Shown in pieces: positions 12,964 to 25,170 of a DNA stretch of 64,000 nucleotides. The position numbers and the translations under genes are program-made. Numbering within the stretch: the stretch's first letter is position 1; every line of letters begins with the position of its first letter. The notes beneath the pieces were generated by a model, which saw only the letters and a list, made by a program, of their open reading frames with translations, did not search any database and was not told the DNA's origin. The stretch is taken from NCBI GenBank assembly GCA_947044405.1, contig CAMRHE010000359.1, forward strand, positions 310,001 to 374,000. Direction: 5' to 3'. Source of the DNA: Leptodactylus fallax. Its lineage: Eukaryota > Chordata > Amphibia > Anura > Leptodactylidae.

Positions 12964-13153
12964 GACTGAGGCGCCGTGTTGCGGAAACTGTGCTTTTTGC
13001 TGTTGCTGCGGTTTTTTGAGCCAAAACCAGCAGTGGATTGAGCAGAAGGTAGAAATATAAGTACTTCCTATATATTTCCCATTCCTTATTTAACCATTTT
13101 TGGCTTTGGCTCAAAAAAACCCCAGCAAAATCTGCAACGTGGGATCTAAATCC
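12964..13153. repeat. Harbinger-like palindromic MITE, copy 2
   Basis: TTA flanks both ends (12961-12963, 13154-13156). Inverted internal blocks include ttgctgcggttttttgagcc and ggctcaaaaaaaccccagc. It belongs to the same family as the copies at 41464 and 57997. Confidence 0.65.
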
Positions 13154-13156
13154 TTA

Positions 13157-14720
13157 AGCAGTTTCCTGATAAATAAACACCTGGGCCAAATGAGTATAGT
13201 AGTGGTGCCAAGGGAACACAAACAATTAAGGTACACACTATGCAAGCACACCAGTATTGCAGGAAAAAAAAAACCACGGGCCGCACATCCACATGTTGTA
13301 CAATGAGCTAAGCAAAATGCTAAGCAAAATTTCTAAAAATGAACAAGAGGTTGTTAGTACACATTTTTATCAAAGTGGACATAGCCTGCAGCCTAGGTCC
13401 TGTTGGGATGCTCCCCCCTATGGATGCCATGCTACTCTGAGCATGCAGCGCTGCCCCCAATAGAGTAGGGACTCTAAGAAGAGGTCACCATGAAGTGGCT
13501 AGTGGCCTTATACAACTTGATCAAAATTTGTATTAAGAATCTCATGTTAATTTTTATACTTTTGGGTTAGCAGCAGTAGATCATTATATGATGGATGCAT
13601 GTGGATGAGACTTTTTTTTATACAATGTTGTTATTATAGATCTCTGTTTGCCAGAACAGTGCGGTGCCTGTAGAGTGCCCTTTAAGAAACTCTAAACCTT
13701 GCAATCTGCTCCCATCCAATCTGCACCTGTAGGCTATTTACAGCAGCTGCCCCCACAGGAAGTGCCTGACCAAAAAGGTTCCTAGCTTGCTAATGTGCTA
13801 TAGTCTGCCTGTTAACCTAGTTCCTGACCTCACATCTGTCTCACATGCCTGATTATTATAGTGACTCTGTGCCACCTGCCCTGAACTCTGCCAGGATTAC
13901 CCTAACAAACAAACTCTGTCTATCCTGACTTTGGTTTATCCACTGACCACATCTCTACCTATTCTCTTCTACACCATGTACCATCTATTCTTGACCCACT
14001 TGAGTGAGCTGTTGTAGAGGTAATGACCTGGTGGTCCCCTGCAGTGACGTTCAAATCCCTTTTTAAACAGTGAATAGCAGGGGACTACTTAAACAGGAGA
14101 AACCCAAAGTCAAACTGGTTTAGTGACACGATGGGGCAGATTTACTAATAGAGTCTAAGTTTTAGGCAATGCAACTGTACCAAATTTATCAAAGTGTCTG
14201 TTGCTGTTTGATAAATGTGGAGTACTGTTATTATAGACTGTCTAGTCTAACATTACACTACTTATAAGTTAATTTAAAAGCTCTCAGCACATTTTTGGTG
14301 CACAGAATTTCAACTTAAGTCACGTCCTTTTCCAACTAGGCCTTGCCCCTTCTACGCCCAATTTGGAAATGTTTACAAAGTATCTAATCTCCCCCAGTGG
14401 AGTGACGGTTAGGCAGTGCATGCAATGTTTCAGTTGTTTCAATGGGAGTGCTGGAGATAGCCGGAGTACCCTCCCTTTGAAATGAATGGAATAGTGCGCG
14501 CACTTCCCAATCACCACTCCAGTCAGGACAAATGTCCCCCATTTCCCTGATCAGTGGGGGTCTAAGTGCTTGAACCCCTTTAATCTGCAAGTGATCCAAT
14601 ATCCCATGGATAGGGGATAACTTGGTTAGATGACAAAATCTCTTTAACCCCCCCACAGTTCTGGACAAACCCTGCCCGGTATTTGAGCAAAGTGCATTAT
14701 AGTTCACCCCAAGCAGGTCA
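13157..14720. other. Intergenic, no gene recognised
   Basis: A short A-run (13263-13272) and a fragment near 14540-14650 that resembles the 'cccctttaa' MITE arms are visible. The two overlapping minus ORFs at 14320-14707 have no recognisable domain. Confidence 0.35.
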
Positions 14721-14726
14721 CGTTCA

Positions 14727-14960
14727 GGGACACTGTCACTTTAAACGGCTCTAACTCAGAAGCCACGATGGCTACAGCTGTGATTTTGGTCTTGTTTTAA
14801 AGAAGCTTTAAAACAAGACCAAGTTCATGTCTGTAGCCCACCTTGATTTTGAGATATCACTGGTTAAAGCGAAGTTGCATATACTTGCACTTTAACCATA
14901 ACCAGTGTATAGGAGAACACATGCAGTACAGGGAGAGGAGAAAATTATTTTATCATTCTA
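14727..14960. repeat. Small foldback element with a 17-bp perfect hairpin
   Basis: 14786-14802 (ttggtcttgttttaaag) is followed after 3 nt by its exact reverse complement at 14806-14822. Flanking sequence also pairs loosely (ctttaaacgg, ctttaacc, gatatcactggttaa). It is related in style to the larger foldbacks at 44760 and 60259. Confidence 0.6.
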
Positions 14961-14989
14961 CTGTCCCTATCACTTTAGATAATCCCAGG

Positions 14990-16229
14990 GAAGGGGATAA
15001 CAAGGACTTTTGTTCATGAAATCAGCCCCCCCCCCCCATTATAAATCAGAAGGCATACTCACCACTTAACTCCTTATATGCTGGGGCAGTGCTGCCCACA
15101 GCATCTAAGTCATTTGATGCAAGATGCTAGATGTTCAGATGCCTGAATAGATGTTTTCTGATCATCAAGAAATGTGCCAGCCATATTAATTTGAGCCGTG
15201 ACTTCAAAATCTGCAAAAATGACATTTTGGGAGGGTTTTTGCCATTTCATGTGACTGTAAACTAGTTATGTGACAACTACCCAGGTCCAGAACCCATAAG
15301 ACATAGCTCTGACAACTGTAGCAAAGTGTAACTGCCCAAGCAGCTGTGCATTTATTACATGACCAGGACAAATAAACCGCAAAGGTTCACATTGAATGAT
15401 AGCAAGTAGAGATCTTCAGAATGGGAAGGACTGATATAGAAAATTTTATGTAAAATTGTATGATTTTATATTATACCAAGCATATCATTTATAGTCTGAT
15501 ACTGTAGTTCTGTAACCTGGTTCAATAAATACTGCCCTAACCCATGCGGATTATATGCCTGATATTCATTATATACCCCTGGGAGCGCAGTAGACATATT
15601 TACCACAATCTGGATTTCATTGTAAAGCTACATGACAACCACAAAGAATTTCCCGACACCTTTTGGCTGTTTTTAAGGTAGCACTGGAGACTCTGTGACG
15701 TCTTTGTACAAGGCTGTATTATACATAGCTGATTTCAGTACTTGCCAAGGTAAAAGTGAGGCAATGAATACATTTCCCATGCTATGCTAGAGACTGATGT
15801 AATGCACTGCCAATGATCAGTCGTGTGCTGCTGCATTGTACACTGCTGCTTCCTTGTAGAGGTTAATTCTGAGCATATGCTGGACAGGACCTGTGTCACG
15901 AAGCAGTACCACATGCAGTGAGCCAGTGTGTGTGTCACTCTGCTATGTCTACCAATCGCAGACGGAGCTGTACATGCCAGTGTGTCTCCCGGTACAGAAT
16001 GTTCTCAGGCAGTATTTAGATGTGTCAACAGCCTCGAGATGGGGGGTGGGGGGTGTTACCTCCACATGACGTGTGTTTCTAATACAATTCATTTGGTTTT
16101 ATGGTTTTCAATTCCGACACCTGTTACTGTATCGTTGCCAATCTCCTTTCTTTTGACCTTCCCTGCACTATATAATCATTTTCACAGGTGAAGTTGGTTA
16201 TAGACGTCACACTTCCTATCAGACAAGTG

Positions 16230-16233
<4 letters not shown>
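14990..16233. other. Intergenic, no gene recognised
   Basis: It contains a C-run (15027-15037) and AT-rich sequence. No exon-like ORF with recognisable similarity was found. Confidence 0.35.

Positions 16234-16273
<40 letters not shown>
16234..16273. repeat. (AT)n microsatellite
   Basis: About 20 uninterrupted AT units, followed by tgtatgtg and then an A-run at 16300-16311. Confidence 0.95.
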
Positions 16274-16281
<8 letters not shown>

Positions 16282-17552
16282 CCCTATACGTGCCCTTTAA
16301 AAAAAAAAAAACTGTTACTTAGTGGTCAACATTTTTTGCAGAATGCCTGGTATTATGAAGTGACTAAGGCCGATGATGTGGAATGGACTTTTCTAGAAAT
16401 GTTCTTCCCCATCATGGCTCACTTCTTACATGCTGCTCTATTGGAACAAACAAATCATTCCTCTCCACAGCGCTCACATTTTCGTCAGCTTGAGCCTTGT
16501 TTACACAGGAGGATGCACAGCCATCAAACAGTGATGGACCAATTATTGGTAATGACCATAGTCTGTCTGAAATCGGGTGTGTCCGCATCTGCATTGGAGA
16601 CTGTCAGGAGCCTACAAAGCAGATTCTGTACAAACAAATATTGTTTCCAGTGAAATGAGGAACACTATAATGGGAAAGGAAGATGGAAATTACTTCTCTT
16701 AGATGGAAAAAAAGAAAACTCACTCTATAACCTCAAAACTGCTCTCCGCAGATGGCTTTCTCTTCCTTTAGCTTTATTCCAATGATATTGTGGTGAACCT
16801 TTGGCTCAAGCCCTTTCTTGCTCCAAATGTCCGCTACAAATCCCAATCTACGTCTCACTCGCCACATTGTGTGAATGTGAGCAGGGCAGACATATTTATA
16901 ATAACTCATTCTAGTTTTCTGACTGCGTAGCTGTCCATTCTGGTACATGGTCGGAGCCTCTTCATAAATATGCCATTCCCTGTGCCTGTTTGGGTCTTTA
17001 TTAAGACTGGCGTTCAAAATGCCAGTCTTAATAGTGCTGCCCCACTTTCTGTAGTTTTCATAGAAAACCAGGCATTGATCTATAGAGAGCTACCTTCCAA
17101 AAGGTGACACTACAGTGAGTTTTCCTTTTTCCATCAAGGAGAGCTTAGTTACATATTCTTTTGTCAGAATTCCATGTAGCGCATGCATGGTCTGTTAGAT
17201 TCTACACACAATATAACGTGGACTGGAAAAACCTCATCTCCCTAAAGATATATAGTACCCTTTCTGGAACACCATACTGTAAACCCAACAAACCCAGTAA
17301 GTCAATGAGGTCCACTGGGTATTGTTGGCATCCATCTTGAGATATCTGGCCTACTGGACTCCAGACTGGTGCCTATACTAATGCATTGTAACAAAACCTG
17401 CTAACATTGTAACAAATGAATAGTATTAATTCTGAATTTGTTTTTAGCCAAGTGCATCAAGGTTTTTAGGCACAGCAACATGTTCCATGGATATACTTGT
17501 ATGATTCAGTCGTGACATGATGCTGTTGTTGGATTGTAAGGGTTGCATAACA
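16274..17552. other. Intergenic with probable dispersed repeat
   Basis: The 125-codon ORF at 16276-16653 has no protein-family resemblance. The sequence around 16430-16600 looks repeat-derived, which I judge from style rather than from a second copy in this window. No gene is supported. Confidence 0.35.
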
Positions 17553-18260
17553 ATAATGATACATTTTATTTATATAGCGCCAACATATTCTACAGCACTT
17601 TACAAATTGTAGGGTTCAAATACAGACAAAAAGATATATTACAGAGTAATAGTCAATTCACACAATGGGACTGAGAGCCCTGCACTCAAGAGCTTACAAT
17701 CTATGAGGTAAAAGGTGACACAAGAGGTAGCAAGGGTGACATAGGAGGTAGCATTGCTTATACAGTGGTCCAGACATTTTTGTGATAGAGGTTACTGTCA
17801 TTACACATATATAAAGCTGTATGAGCCGTCACCAGTCGTGTCCTTTAATGTGCAGACGGTGCCTGGACATATAAAGTTACAGTTGTGATACAGCATCATA
17901 TCCTGTGGGATAATGTGGGAGCGTGAACAGAGGAGGGTACGTTTTAGGGATTCTAAATGCAGAAGGGTTTACATTAGGAGTTGTGATAGGCCTGTCTGAA
18001 AAGATGTGTCTTTAGTTTGTGCTTGAAGCTGTAGAAATTGGGAGTTAATCTGATTGTCCAGGTTAGAGCATTCCAGAGAAGTGGTGCAACTCAGGAGAAG
18101 TTTTGGATACGGGAGTGGGAGGTTCTAATAATAGATTATGTTAATCTTAGGTCAATGAGTGAATGGAGAGCATGGGTTGGGCGATAGACAGAGATGAGGG
18201 AGGAAATGTAGGGAGGTGCATATACATTTATGTGTTATACATTAGTATATACCATTATCT
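17553..18260 (-). repeat. Long dispersed repeat with 'tatatagcgcc' end
   Basis: It opens with ttttatttatatagcgccaa, which in reverse orientation matches the tail side of the SINE-like repeat at 18485-18730 (ggcgctatataagt). It continues for about 700 bp of sequence typical of a high-copy interspersed repeat (for example aggcctgtctgaaaagatgt near 17989). No intact ORF is present. The class is undetermined. Confidence 0.45.
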
Positions 18261-18484
18261 GGGTGCTGGGTGTTTTGTCTGATGCTGTATCTGGCACTTT
18301 TTGTTGGTCTGCTCTTATAGGGCAGCACAATGGAAACCATTAGTGCAGATGTGAATAAACCCCATGTGATCATGGAGTACAATATTTAAAGCAAACTTTA
18401 TTTTTATGTATTTCTATTTATTTCACATGCAGAAAATTATTCGTGGGGGAAAAAACTGCATGAATGCTTGTTTTAAGGAATGAA

Positions 18485-18730
18485 ATTCAGTAAGGTCCTG
18501 GGTTCGAATCCTGCCAAGGACAACATCTGCAAGGAGTTTGTATGTTCTCCCCGTGTTTGCGTGGGTTTCCCTCCGCGTACTCCGGTTTCCTCCCACACTC
18601 CAAAGACATACTGATAGGGAACGTAGATTGTGAGTCCTATATGGGACAGTGACTGTCAATGTCTGTAAAGCGCTGCGGAATATGATGGCGCTATATAAGT
18701 AAGCAGAATAATAAATAATAAATAAATAGA
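18485..18730 (+). repeat. tRNA-like SINE (B-box-containing), 5'-truncated
   Basis: It starts near ggttcgaatcc (18501-18511), an exact match to the tRNA/RNA polymerase III B-box consensus. It then has a body with cccgtgtttgcgtgggtttc and a tail of aataataaataataaataaa (about 18708-18727). The A-box half is missing. Fragments of the same family lie at 35285-35380 (+) and 47495-47625 (-). Confidence 0.6.
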
Positions 18731-19220
18731 AAAGTTAACGCTGAAGTGAATGTAAATGAAAATCCGGCTATCAGCAGGTCAGATGTTGGATTGAGGAAGC
18801 CGAACTTCGGAGGAAGAAAACATGTTTTGATTAGCAGACGGCAGGCAAGCAATGACATAGGTAACAAGGAAGAATTACAATCAAAGCAGTCATTGTATAC
18901 AAAGCATTATAATTGGTCTGCAGTATATTGTTATCTAGGGAAAGCTTTTCTCAATTACACACAAGGCAATGCGTCCATACAGATAACATACATTTCACTA
19001 CTAGTATACATGTTAGACAACTACCATCACTCACATACCTTCACCCAGACTGGTTTATGGAACACTCCAGACATGTTCTATCTATTTAGAGCTTGAAGGG
19101 TCATGACATATAGAGGCTTTCTTTTGTATTTTTTTTTTTTTTAAGTACCTGGGTCATACACCATCCTGTCTGGTCCTGCCATAAGACAAGGTACAAGGGT
19201 CTTGCCTGGAGTACACCTTT

Positions 19221-19640
19221 AAAGTGGTTGTCCAGTTTCAGCAAATAAATATTATTGTTTGTACAATGAAAAGTTCTAGATCTTTGCTGTCATTCTTTGC
19301 TTATTTCCAGTGGATAAAAATCAGTCTATGTGATGGATAGTCCATGGTCATGTGATGGACAGTCCATGGTCATGTGATGTACACACAGGTGCACAGCTCA
19401 TTACCAGGCAGATGGCTGATTACTGTGCTGTGATCCTGCGTGTTCATCACATGACCATGGTTTGTACATCACATGACCACGGAATGATTTTTATCCACTG
19501 GAAGGAAAGAACGACAGCATGCAGGGATTTAGAAAACTGTGAGGGATTGATACAGAAAGTATATTGGAAAATTGTAAAACTTTTCAATATATGAAAAATA
19601 ACATATAACATTCATTTGCTGTAACTGGACATCCCTTTAA
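19221..19640. repeat. Palindromic MITE, 420 bp
   Basis: The left end (ttgtccagtttcagcaaata) is inverted at the right end (about 19600-19634, ending gtaactggacatccctttaa). The arms also share aaaagttctag/aaaacttttc and the inner pair catcacatgacc/ggtcatgtgatg. The ORF 19352-19594 is a by-product. The adjoining 19641-19960 is a different dispersed repeat. Confidence 0.7.
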
Positions 19641-20010
19641 GGCCCCATGCATACAACAGTGAAAAACAAACATGTAACAGACTTTTTTTTTAACATCCGT
19701 TTTTAGAACAATGGGAGTCAATGGATACATACACTTATCAGTTTTTTTTAAATTGACCAATGAAGTTCATCCATTTTTTTTAGTTAAAAACTGATGCATT
19801 AAAATTCATTCATGTGAATGGGGCTATTCACATGACCAATATTTTGTTGTAACAGACCATCAAAATCTAGGTCATGCTCTATTTTTGGTCATTTTCATGG
19901 ATTCATCTATACACTCAAATTTACGAGGGATCCATAAAAACGGGTGCCCCTTGGGTGCAAGACGGCCATCTTGTACATGTGGGGCAATATATGCAGTAAC
20001 CATGCTTTAT

Positions 20011-20670
20011 AAATAGAAGTGGTAATAGTTTCTTTTTGTCAATTAAAAAATGCAAAGTGAAAAAACAAAAGAAAAATATAAATCACATTAATATTTGGTG
20101 TGATAGGCCTTTACCTTCAAAACAGCATCAATTCTTCTAGGTACACTTGTACACAGTTTTTGAAGGAACTCTGCAGGGAGGTTGGTCCAGACATACAGTA
20201 TTTGAGAGCTAGGGAAAAATAAATAGAATACAACTTTACATTAAATGTGTATCTCCCAGTTAAAGGTTTGCTATGGAGCCCAGACTTTTCTAGTTATGCC
20301 CCTGTCGTCATGCAATATCATCATAGAGGCGCCCAAATTTAATGTCCAAATTTATTCTGCAGCAGGACAATGACCCCAAATATTCAACCAAAGTCATTAA
20401 GAACTATTGTATAAAGAAGAACAGGGTCCAGATCTCAACATCGTCAAGTCTGTCTGGGATTACATGAACAGACAGAAGGATTTGAGTAAGTCTACACCCA
20501 GAGAAGATCTGTTGTTAGTTCTCCAAGATACTTGGAACAACCTCCCTGCTGACTTCACATACTTTTTAATTTTGTTAATTGATAAAAATAAACTTTTAGC
20601 GCTTCTATTTTTGAAAGCATTCTTACTTTACATTTTTTCCATGCCTGCCTAAAATATTTGCACAGTTCTG
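20011..20670 (+). pseudogene. Tc1/mariner transposase remnant, internally deleted
   Basis: It is a second Tc1 lineage, distinct from the other two in this window. Around 20355-20410 a frame reads ILQQDNDPKYSTKV (second catalytic Asp region). 20422-20562 reads GPDLNIVKSVWDYMNR (the usual E of the triad is K here, IVK for IVE) and then a C-terminal EDLLLVLQDTWNNLPADF. The ends are inverted: gtttctttttgtcaattaa at left against ttaattgataaaaataaact at right, and gaatgctttca-type sequence at right. The N-terminal DNA-binding domain and the first Asp are absent, and the extreme left inverted repeat is truncated. It is inactive. Confidence 0.7.
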
Positions 20671-22215
20671 TATATTAGATATTATTAAAACTTTAATGTA
20701 GGAAAATATATTACAGAGGAGTTTAAAGTATTCTATTTATTTTTCACAAGGTCTCAAATCCAGTTCCCCAGTGATCAGGAGGATGGGGGACCGAAAGACC
20801 TCCTTAGGCCTCCTTGTGAATTGAGCGCCAGTGCTCTTGCGTGACCAGTGCTCCATTCACTTCTATGGGGCTGCGGGTATTGCTGGAGATTACAGCCCCG
20901 ACAGCCCCACAGAAGTGAATGGATTGCTAATCATGCAAGTGCACTGGTGCTCCATTCACAAGAAGGCTTTAGGGGAACTTTCGTTCCCCCTGTCTTCCTG
21001 TCTTTCATTGGGGAACCTGGCGATTTAGCCCCCAAGGATTGGACACTTATCCCCTGTCCTATAGATAGGGGATAATTGTCCATAACAGCACAACTCCATT
21101 AAGGTTTTTAGTGAGATATAATCTTCTTTTTGAGAAGGTTGAGTCTGTGATTTAACTGTTAACTGTTCTTCCTCCCATACAGTTTGATACCTGGGACAGA
21201 CCAAAAAAAAGAATCAACCTTTAAATAGGTGGAGGGTTCCCCAAAATCAAAATGGAGAATCCCGGCATCTTGACTGCTGCTTTATTAATATTCACTGCAC
21301 TGAGATGACGCCACAGTGAATACTAATCCAGAGTGAATGAAGGGGCCCTTAGTCCTTTCCACTGAGCTGTGAATGGGCCCTCGTGGCAGTTCTGGTTGTA
21401 TTTCTTTAATTTTAAGACCTTCTTATGACCAAATATTTAAAACTATGTTCTGATATGCAAAACTGCAGAATTCAAAGAGGGTGTACTTTATTTTTTTCTA
21501 CTTTTTGTTTTCTTCTACTCTATTCTCTAGGGGAAAAATGGAATCAACCAGGTATGCAGCACCAGCTGCAGTATATAGTAACTGGGACACGGATGAGCTC
21601 TATTTACTAAAACTGATCTTTTTGGTGATGTCAGGCCAGCAGCTCCTCTTCTTTTAAGCTTTACTTTACCCTGGGGCGCATGCCCCATCATCTCCTCTAG
21701 CTACACATGTGTTGTTTGTACAAGGTTGCGTAAAATTAAGGGAAAAAGCAAGGGCTATACATTTTTGGGAAAAGAAGAAACTACTGATATATATTATATA
21801 TTAAACATTATAATGTTTTGTATATATATAAAAAAAAAAATTACAATAAAAAGGCTTACCGGCTGTCCAGGGTGGAAATGAGTAGCTCTGAAATATATAA
21901 AAGCCCTCACAGGTTTCATAGAAAATGAATGTACAATCTATTATGTAGAGCTGCAAAAGAATATAGTATTTGTTCCAAATATAGAGGTATCCAAGTGGAT
22001 GATCTATGTGAAATGACTAACATTGTGTTACGAAACAGTTTCTCACTGTGAGATTATTGTTGTGTCACTTGTCAGCTTGTTAACAATGCATCCTGCTGGC
22101 TATTGGTTGTTCAGTTCAGTGCTTCTAACTTGCTTCCTTGTTAAGAACTTCCTTGAACTATTTAGGGAACCTCAAGGAACTGTTTCAAAAGATAAAAATC
22201 TTTAAATTAATTGTA
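20671..22215. other. Intergenic, no gene recognised
   Basis: Around 20760-21100 there are inverted blocks (gtgctccattcac twice, cacttctatggggct against agccccacagaagtg), so it is probably another MITE ending at aactccattaagg. Near 21830 a TATA/A-run occurs. No exon is seen. Confidence 0.35.
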
Positions 22216-22480
22216 TGGTTATTAAAGAGAACCTTTCACCACCTCCACCAAATTCAAGTTTTTAGCCTCTGTTAATAGGCACCGCTCCACTAATTCCAGA
22301 ACAGCTGGAATTTTTTCTCTAGCCCCCACCATTCCTGAGCAATAAATGTAGTTAATTTAGGTGCCTGATGTTCTATTAAAGCTCTGTAATGTCAGAAGGG
22401 CAGTGTCAGGCAGGGGGTGTGATTCAGCTGCCCAGCTGGAGAGTAAAGCAAGCAAGTGAAGTCAGGGCCTGATAGTCCTG
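22216..22480. repeat. Probable half of a MITE ('aaagagaacctttcacc')
   Basis: It begins taaagagaacctttcaccac, a terminal motif style shared with other MITEs here. The second arm is missing or diverged. Low support from this window alone. Confidence 0.3.
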
Positions 22481-22969
22481 GTGGTCATGAGGATGAAAAG
22501 ATTTCTTGATTTACCATCTATTGGATCTGTTGATGTTTCTATGGACCGCATTAGTCTGTCACTGCACTGGGGCAAGTGGAAAAAGGAATCTACCTTCTAT
22601 ATTGCAGCCAGAGCAGAACTACTACCATAGCTGTCATAGCGGCTGCTATGGGTCCTGCGACATTAGGGGGCCCGACTTTGTAACCCACTGCTTTTTTGTA
22701 ATATACTCATTCCCTTTACTGCTCACCACCATCTGGGCTTTGCTTTCAGCCTCTGCTGCACAATACGTCCCACACTAAACAGCGCTCAGATGGTGCGTCC
22801 TCAATGTTTTGATGCCTCGTGATGAAACATACAGCAAGAGGCTGAGAGGTGAAGCAGAGAAGGCAGTGAGCAGGAGTGTGGATGGGTACGTGAATACTGG
22901 CCATTACCTGCTGGAGTAATCCTATAGGTAACAGCCTAAAATCACTCTGGGTGGGGTCTGTAAAGGAGG

Positions 22970-23115
22970 CCATTACTTTATGCGGGTCTGTAGATGGGGC
23001 CTATATTGTATGGGGGGTTCAGTAAAGGGAACCCTTACTGTATGGGGAGCTGTAAAGGGGCAGTATATTGTGTGGGGGCCAATAAAGGTGACAGTATATG
23101 GTATGGAGGCCAATA
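22970..23115 (+). repeat. Degenerate G-rich minisatellite, tract 1
   Basis: About four irregular units of 35-42 bp built on a 'ctgtaaaggggcagtatattg' and 'tgtggggg' theme. Short ORFs reading through it are artefacts. Similar tracts lie at 23870, 26690, 29640, 30950 and 32560. Confidence 0.7.
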
Positions 23116-23126
23116 CAGGAGAATTA

Positions 23127-23815
23127 CCAAAAAATAAGAACCACAACTACATAAAAACAATTCTTATTTATTAAATACATATACAGACATATAATTAATA
23201 TCACAAGGGGACTAAGGGAATACCACATAAATAACACATCCAACGAGGGGATGTTACTGGGTGGTACCAAGTCAGCAGAAGGGGGAAGAAGCAGCTAATC
23301 CATCACAGTAATGCATGACACATATTAACTGAGTATTATAAGCACAATGTGCAACAATTAAAGTGCGACTCTATGTGCGGTATTATATATGTTACTCCCT
23401 CACATATATTATACTGCAAGTTTAGACTTACCTGTTACCCCCAGACGAAGCCTGTATAGGCGAAACACTCGTCGGGGTGCGTTCCATCAAGGTGGGTTTG
23501 GATTGGGCTTTCTATATGCTTGGTGAGGGTGCTTTTTGGCTGTATCCGTTGTTTACACTATAGATTTACATAGAGTTGCACTTTAATTGCAATTGCTGTG
23601 CTTATAATACTCATTTAATAATGTGTCATACATTACTATGATGGATTAGCTGCTTCTTCCCCCTGCTGACTTGGTACCACCCAGTACTATCCCTTCCTTG
23701 GATGTGTTATTATGTGGTATTCCCATAGTCCCCCTTGTGATATAAATTATTCATGTCTGTATATGTATTTAATAAATATGAATTATTTTTATGTAGGTGT
23801 GGATCTTGTTTTTTA
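23127..23815. repeat. Foldback palindrome, arms about 255 bp
   Basis: The left arm 23127-23385 is the reverse complement of the right arm about 23565-23815 with few mismatches. For example, accaagtcagcagaaggggg at left pairs with cccctgctgacttggt at right, and ggggactaagggaataccac with gtggtattcccatagtcccc. The loop of about 180 bp holds gaaacactcgtcggggtgcg. No ORF is present. Confidence 0.8.
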
Positions 23816-23869
23816 GGTTCTTGTCATTATTGCATGTACCACACACTTCATGTATGTTGCATATGGTTG

Positions 23870-24035
23870 CCCTGTTTTTTGTGATTTGGCCAATAAAGGA
23901 GGCAATATACTGTGTGTGGTGTCAGTAAAGGGGGCATTATACCATGTGATGGGACAGTACAGGGGGTGTTATACTGTATGGAGGCCAGGAAAGGGGGCAT
24001 TATACCGTGGGGGATGGGGGCAGTCAAGATCTTGC
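23870..24035 (+). repeat. Degenerate G-rich minisatellite, tract 2
   Basis: About four units on the theme ggggcattataccatgtg and tatactgtatggaggcc, followed by cctagttacacccctgatag. The latter is a boundary motif also seen, inverted, near 31622 and diverged near 22613. Confidence 0.65.
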
Positions 24036-24574
24036 TATTATTCCTAGTTACACCCCTGATAGCAGCTACAGGAGTAATTGTATAGTAGGATGCAGGGCTT
24101 GCAGGTGTCGAACTTTGGCTTTTTTTTGTTGTGTTGGTGTGATACCATGTGATATATGGTTTATAAATTGAAAATGAAAAATAAAAACGGTTCCAGCATC
24201 CAAGAGTTGTAATTATTTGAATAAAATATAACTTTTAATTCATAATAGATTAAAAAAGTAACAACAGTTACACGAGAAAAAGATCCATAGAAAAGCCTAC
24301 GCATTTCAGGGCGTATAGCCCCTTAGTCATGGCTACATAAGGATCAAAATGCGATTGAATTCAAAACACAAATGGATCAGAGATCTCCACCCACTAGCAA
24401 ATTTAACTATTAACATACCAATATAATATAAATGTGTGTAATATATAAAAGAAAAAAAAATGTATAACCGCAATCATATATAAAATACATACATATAAAT
24501 ATATCCCAAATATATAAAGATAGAAAATATAAACTTACATGTAGTGTTTCATTAAAGCGATGTATATAACATAT

Positions 24575-24960
24575 AACGACATTCCCTCCATAAAATTCAA
24601 AATTCAAAAAGGAGAATTCACATGATCAAATAACATGTGACCACTACAAAAAAACAAACAAAAAAAAACAATGAGCCGTCATTAACTCCCTCCATAAAAT
24701 TCAAAAAAAGGAGAGAAACGGTCACGTGAACACAGTACAAAGAAAATCACATGATATTTCACATGACCATATTCAAAAGGATGAGCGGAAAAATTGCCAT
24801 CACCCGTTATAAGGCTGTATATATTATAAACAGCAACATTCCCTCCGTCAAATTCTAAGGGAGAAAGTCATGTGAACAAATAACACATGATCAACACAAG
24901 TGGATCACATGACACATCCCCTAAATAAATTCAAAAAGACGAGCGGCAAATAATGCTGTT
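24575..24960 (+). repeat. Irregular tandem array, about 120-bp units
   Basis: Three diverged units begin with attccctccataaaattc (about 24580), ctccctccataaaattc (about 24690) and attccctccgtcaaattc (about 24838), each followed by aagg.aga and tcatgtgaac-like sequence. Confidence 0.6.
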
Positions 24961-24989
24961 GTCCAATGAGATAAAGGTAACACATTCAA

Positions 24990-25170
24990 TTTGGATGTGT
25001 TATTATGTGGTATTCCCTTAGTCCCCCTTGTGATATTAATTATTCATGTCTGTATATGTATTTAATAAATATGAATTGTTTTTATGTAGTTGTGGATCTT
25101 ATTTTTTGGTTATTCTCCTGTATTGGTTTCCATACCATATACTGTCACCTTTATTGGCCCCCATACAATA
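24990..25170 (-). repeat. Inverted duplicate of 23062-23244
   Basis: The reverse complement of this block aligns almost base for base with 23062-23244, covering both the end of minisatellite tract 1 (ggggccaataaaggtgacag) and the outer part of the 23127 foldback arm. The first half is also a direct copy of the right arm at 23690-23815. Confidence 0.8.

Noticed and set aside
16276..16653. 125-codon + ORF next to the AT microsatellite
   Set aside because: No protein-family resemblance; it begins in an A-run and continues into repeat-like sequence.
18501..18511. tRNA gene suggested by the B box ggttcgaatcc
   Set aside because: No cloverleaf, no A box and no anticodon arm could be laid out. It is the 5'-truncated head of a SINE.
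18746..19096. 116-codon + ORF
   Set aside because: Starts just after the SINE tail, with no domain, no splice context and ordinary intergenic composition.
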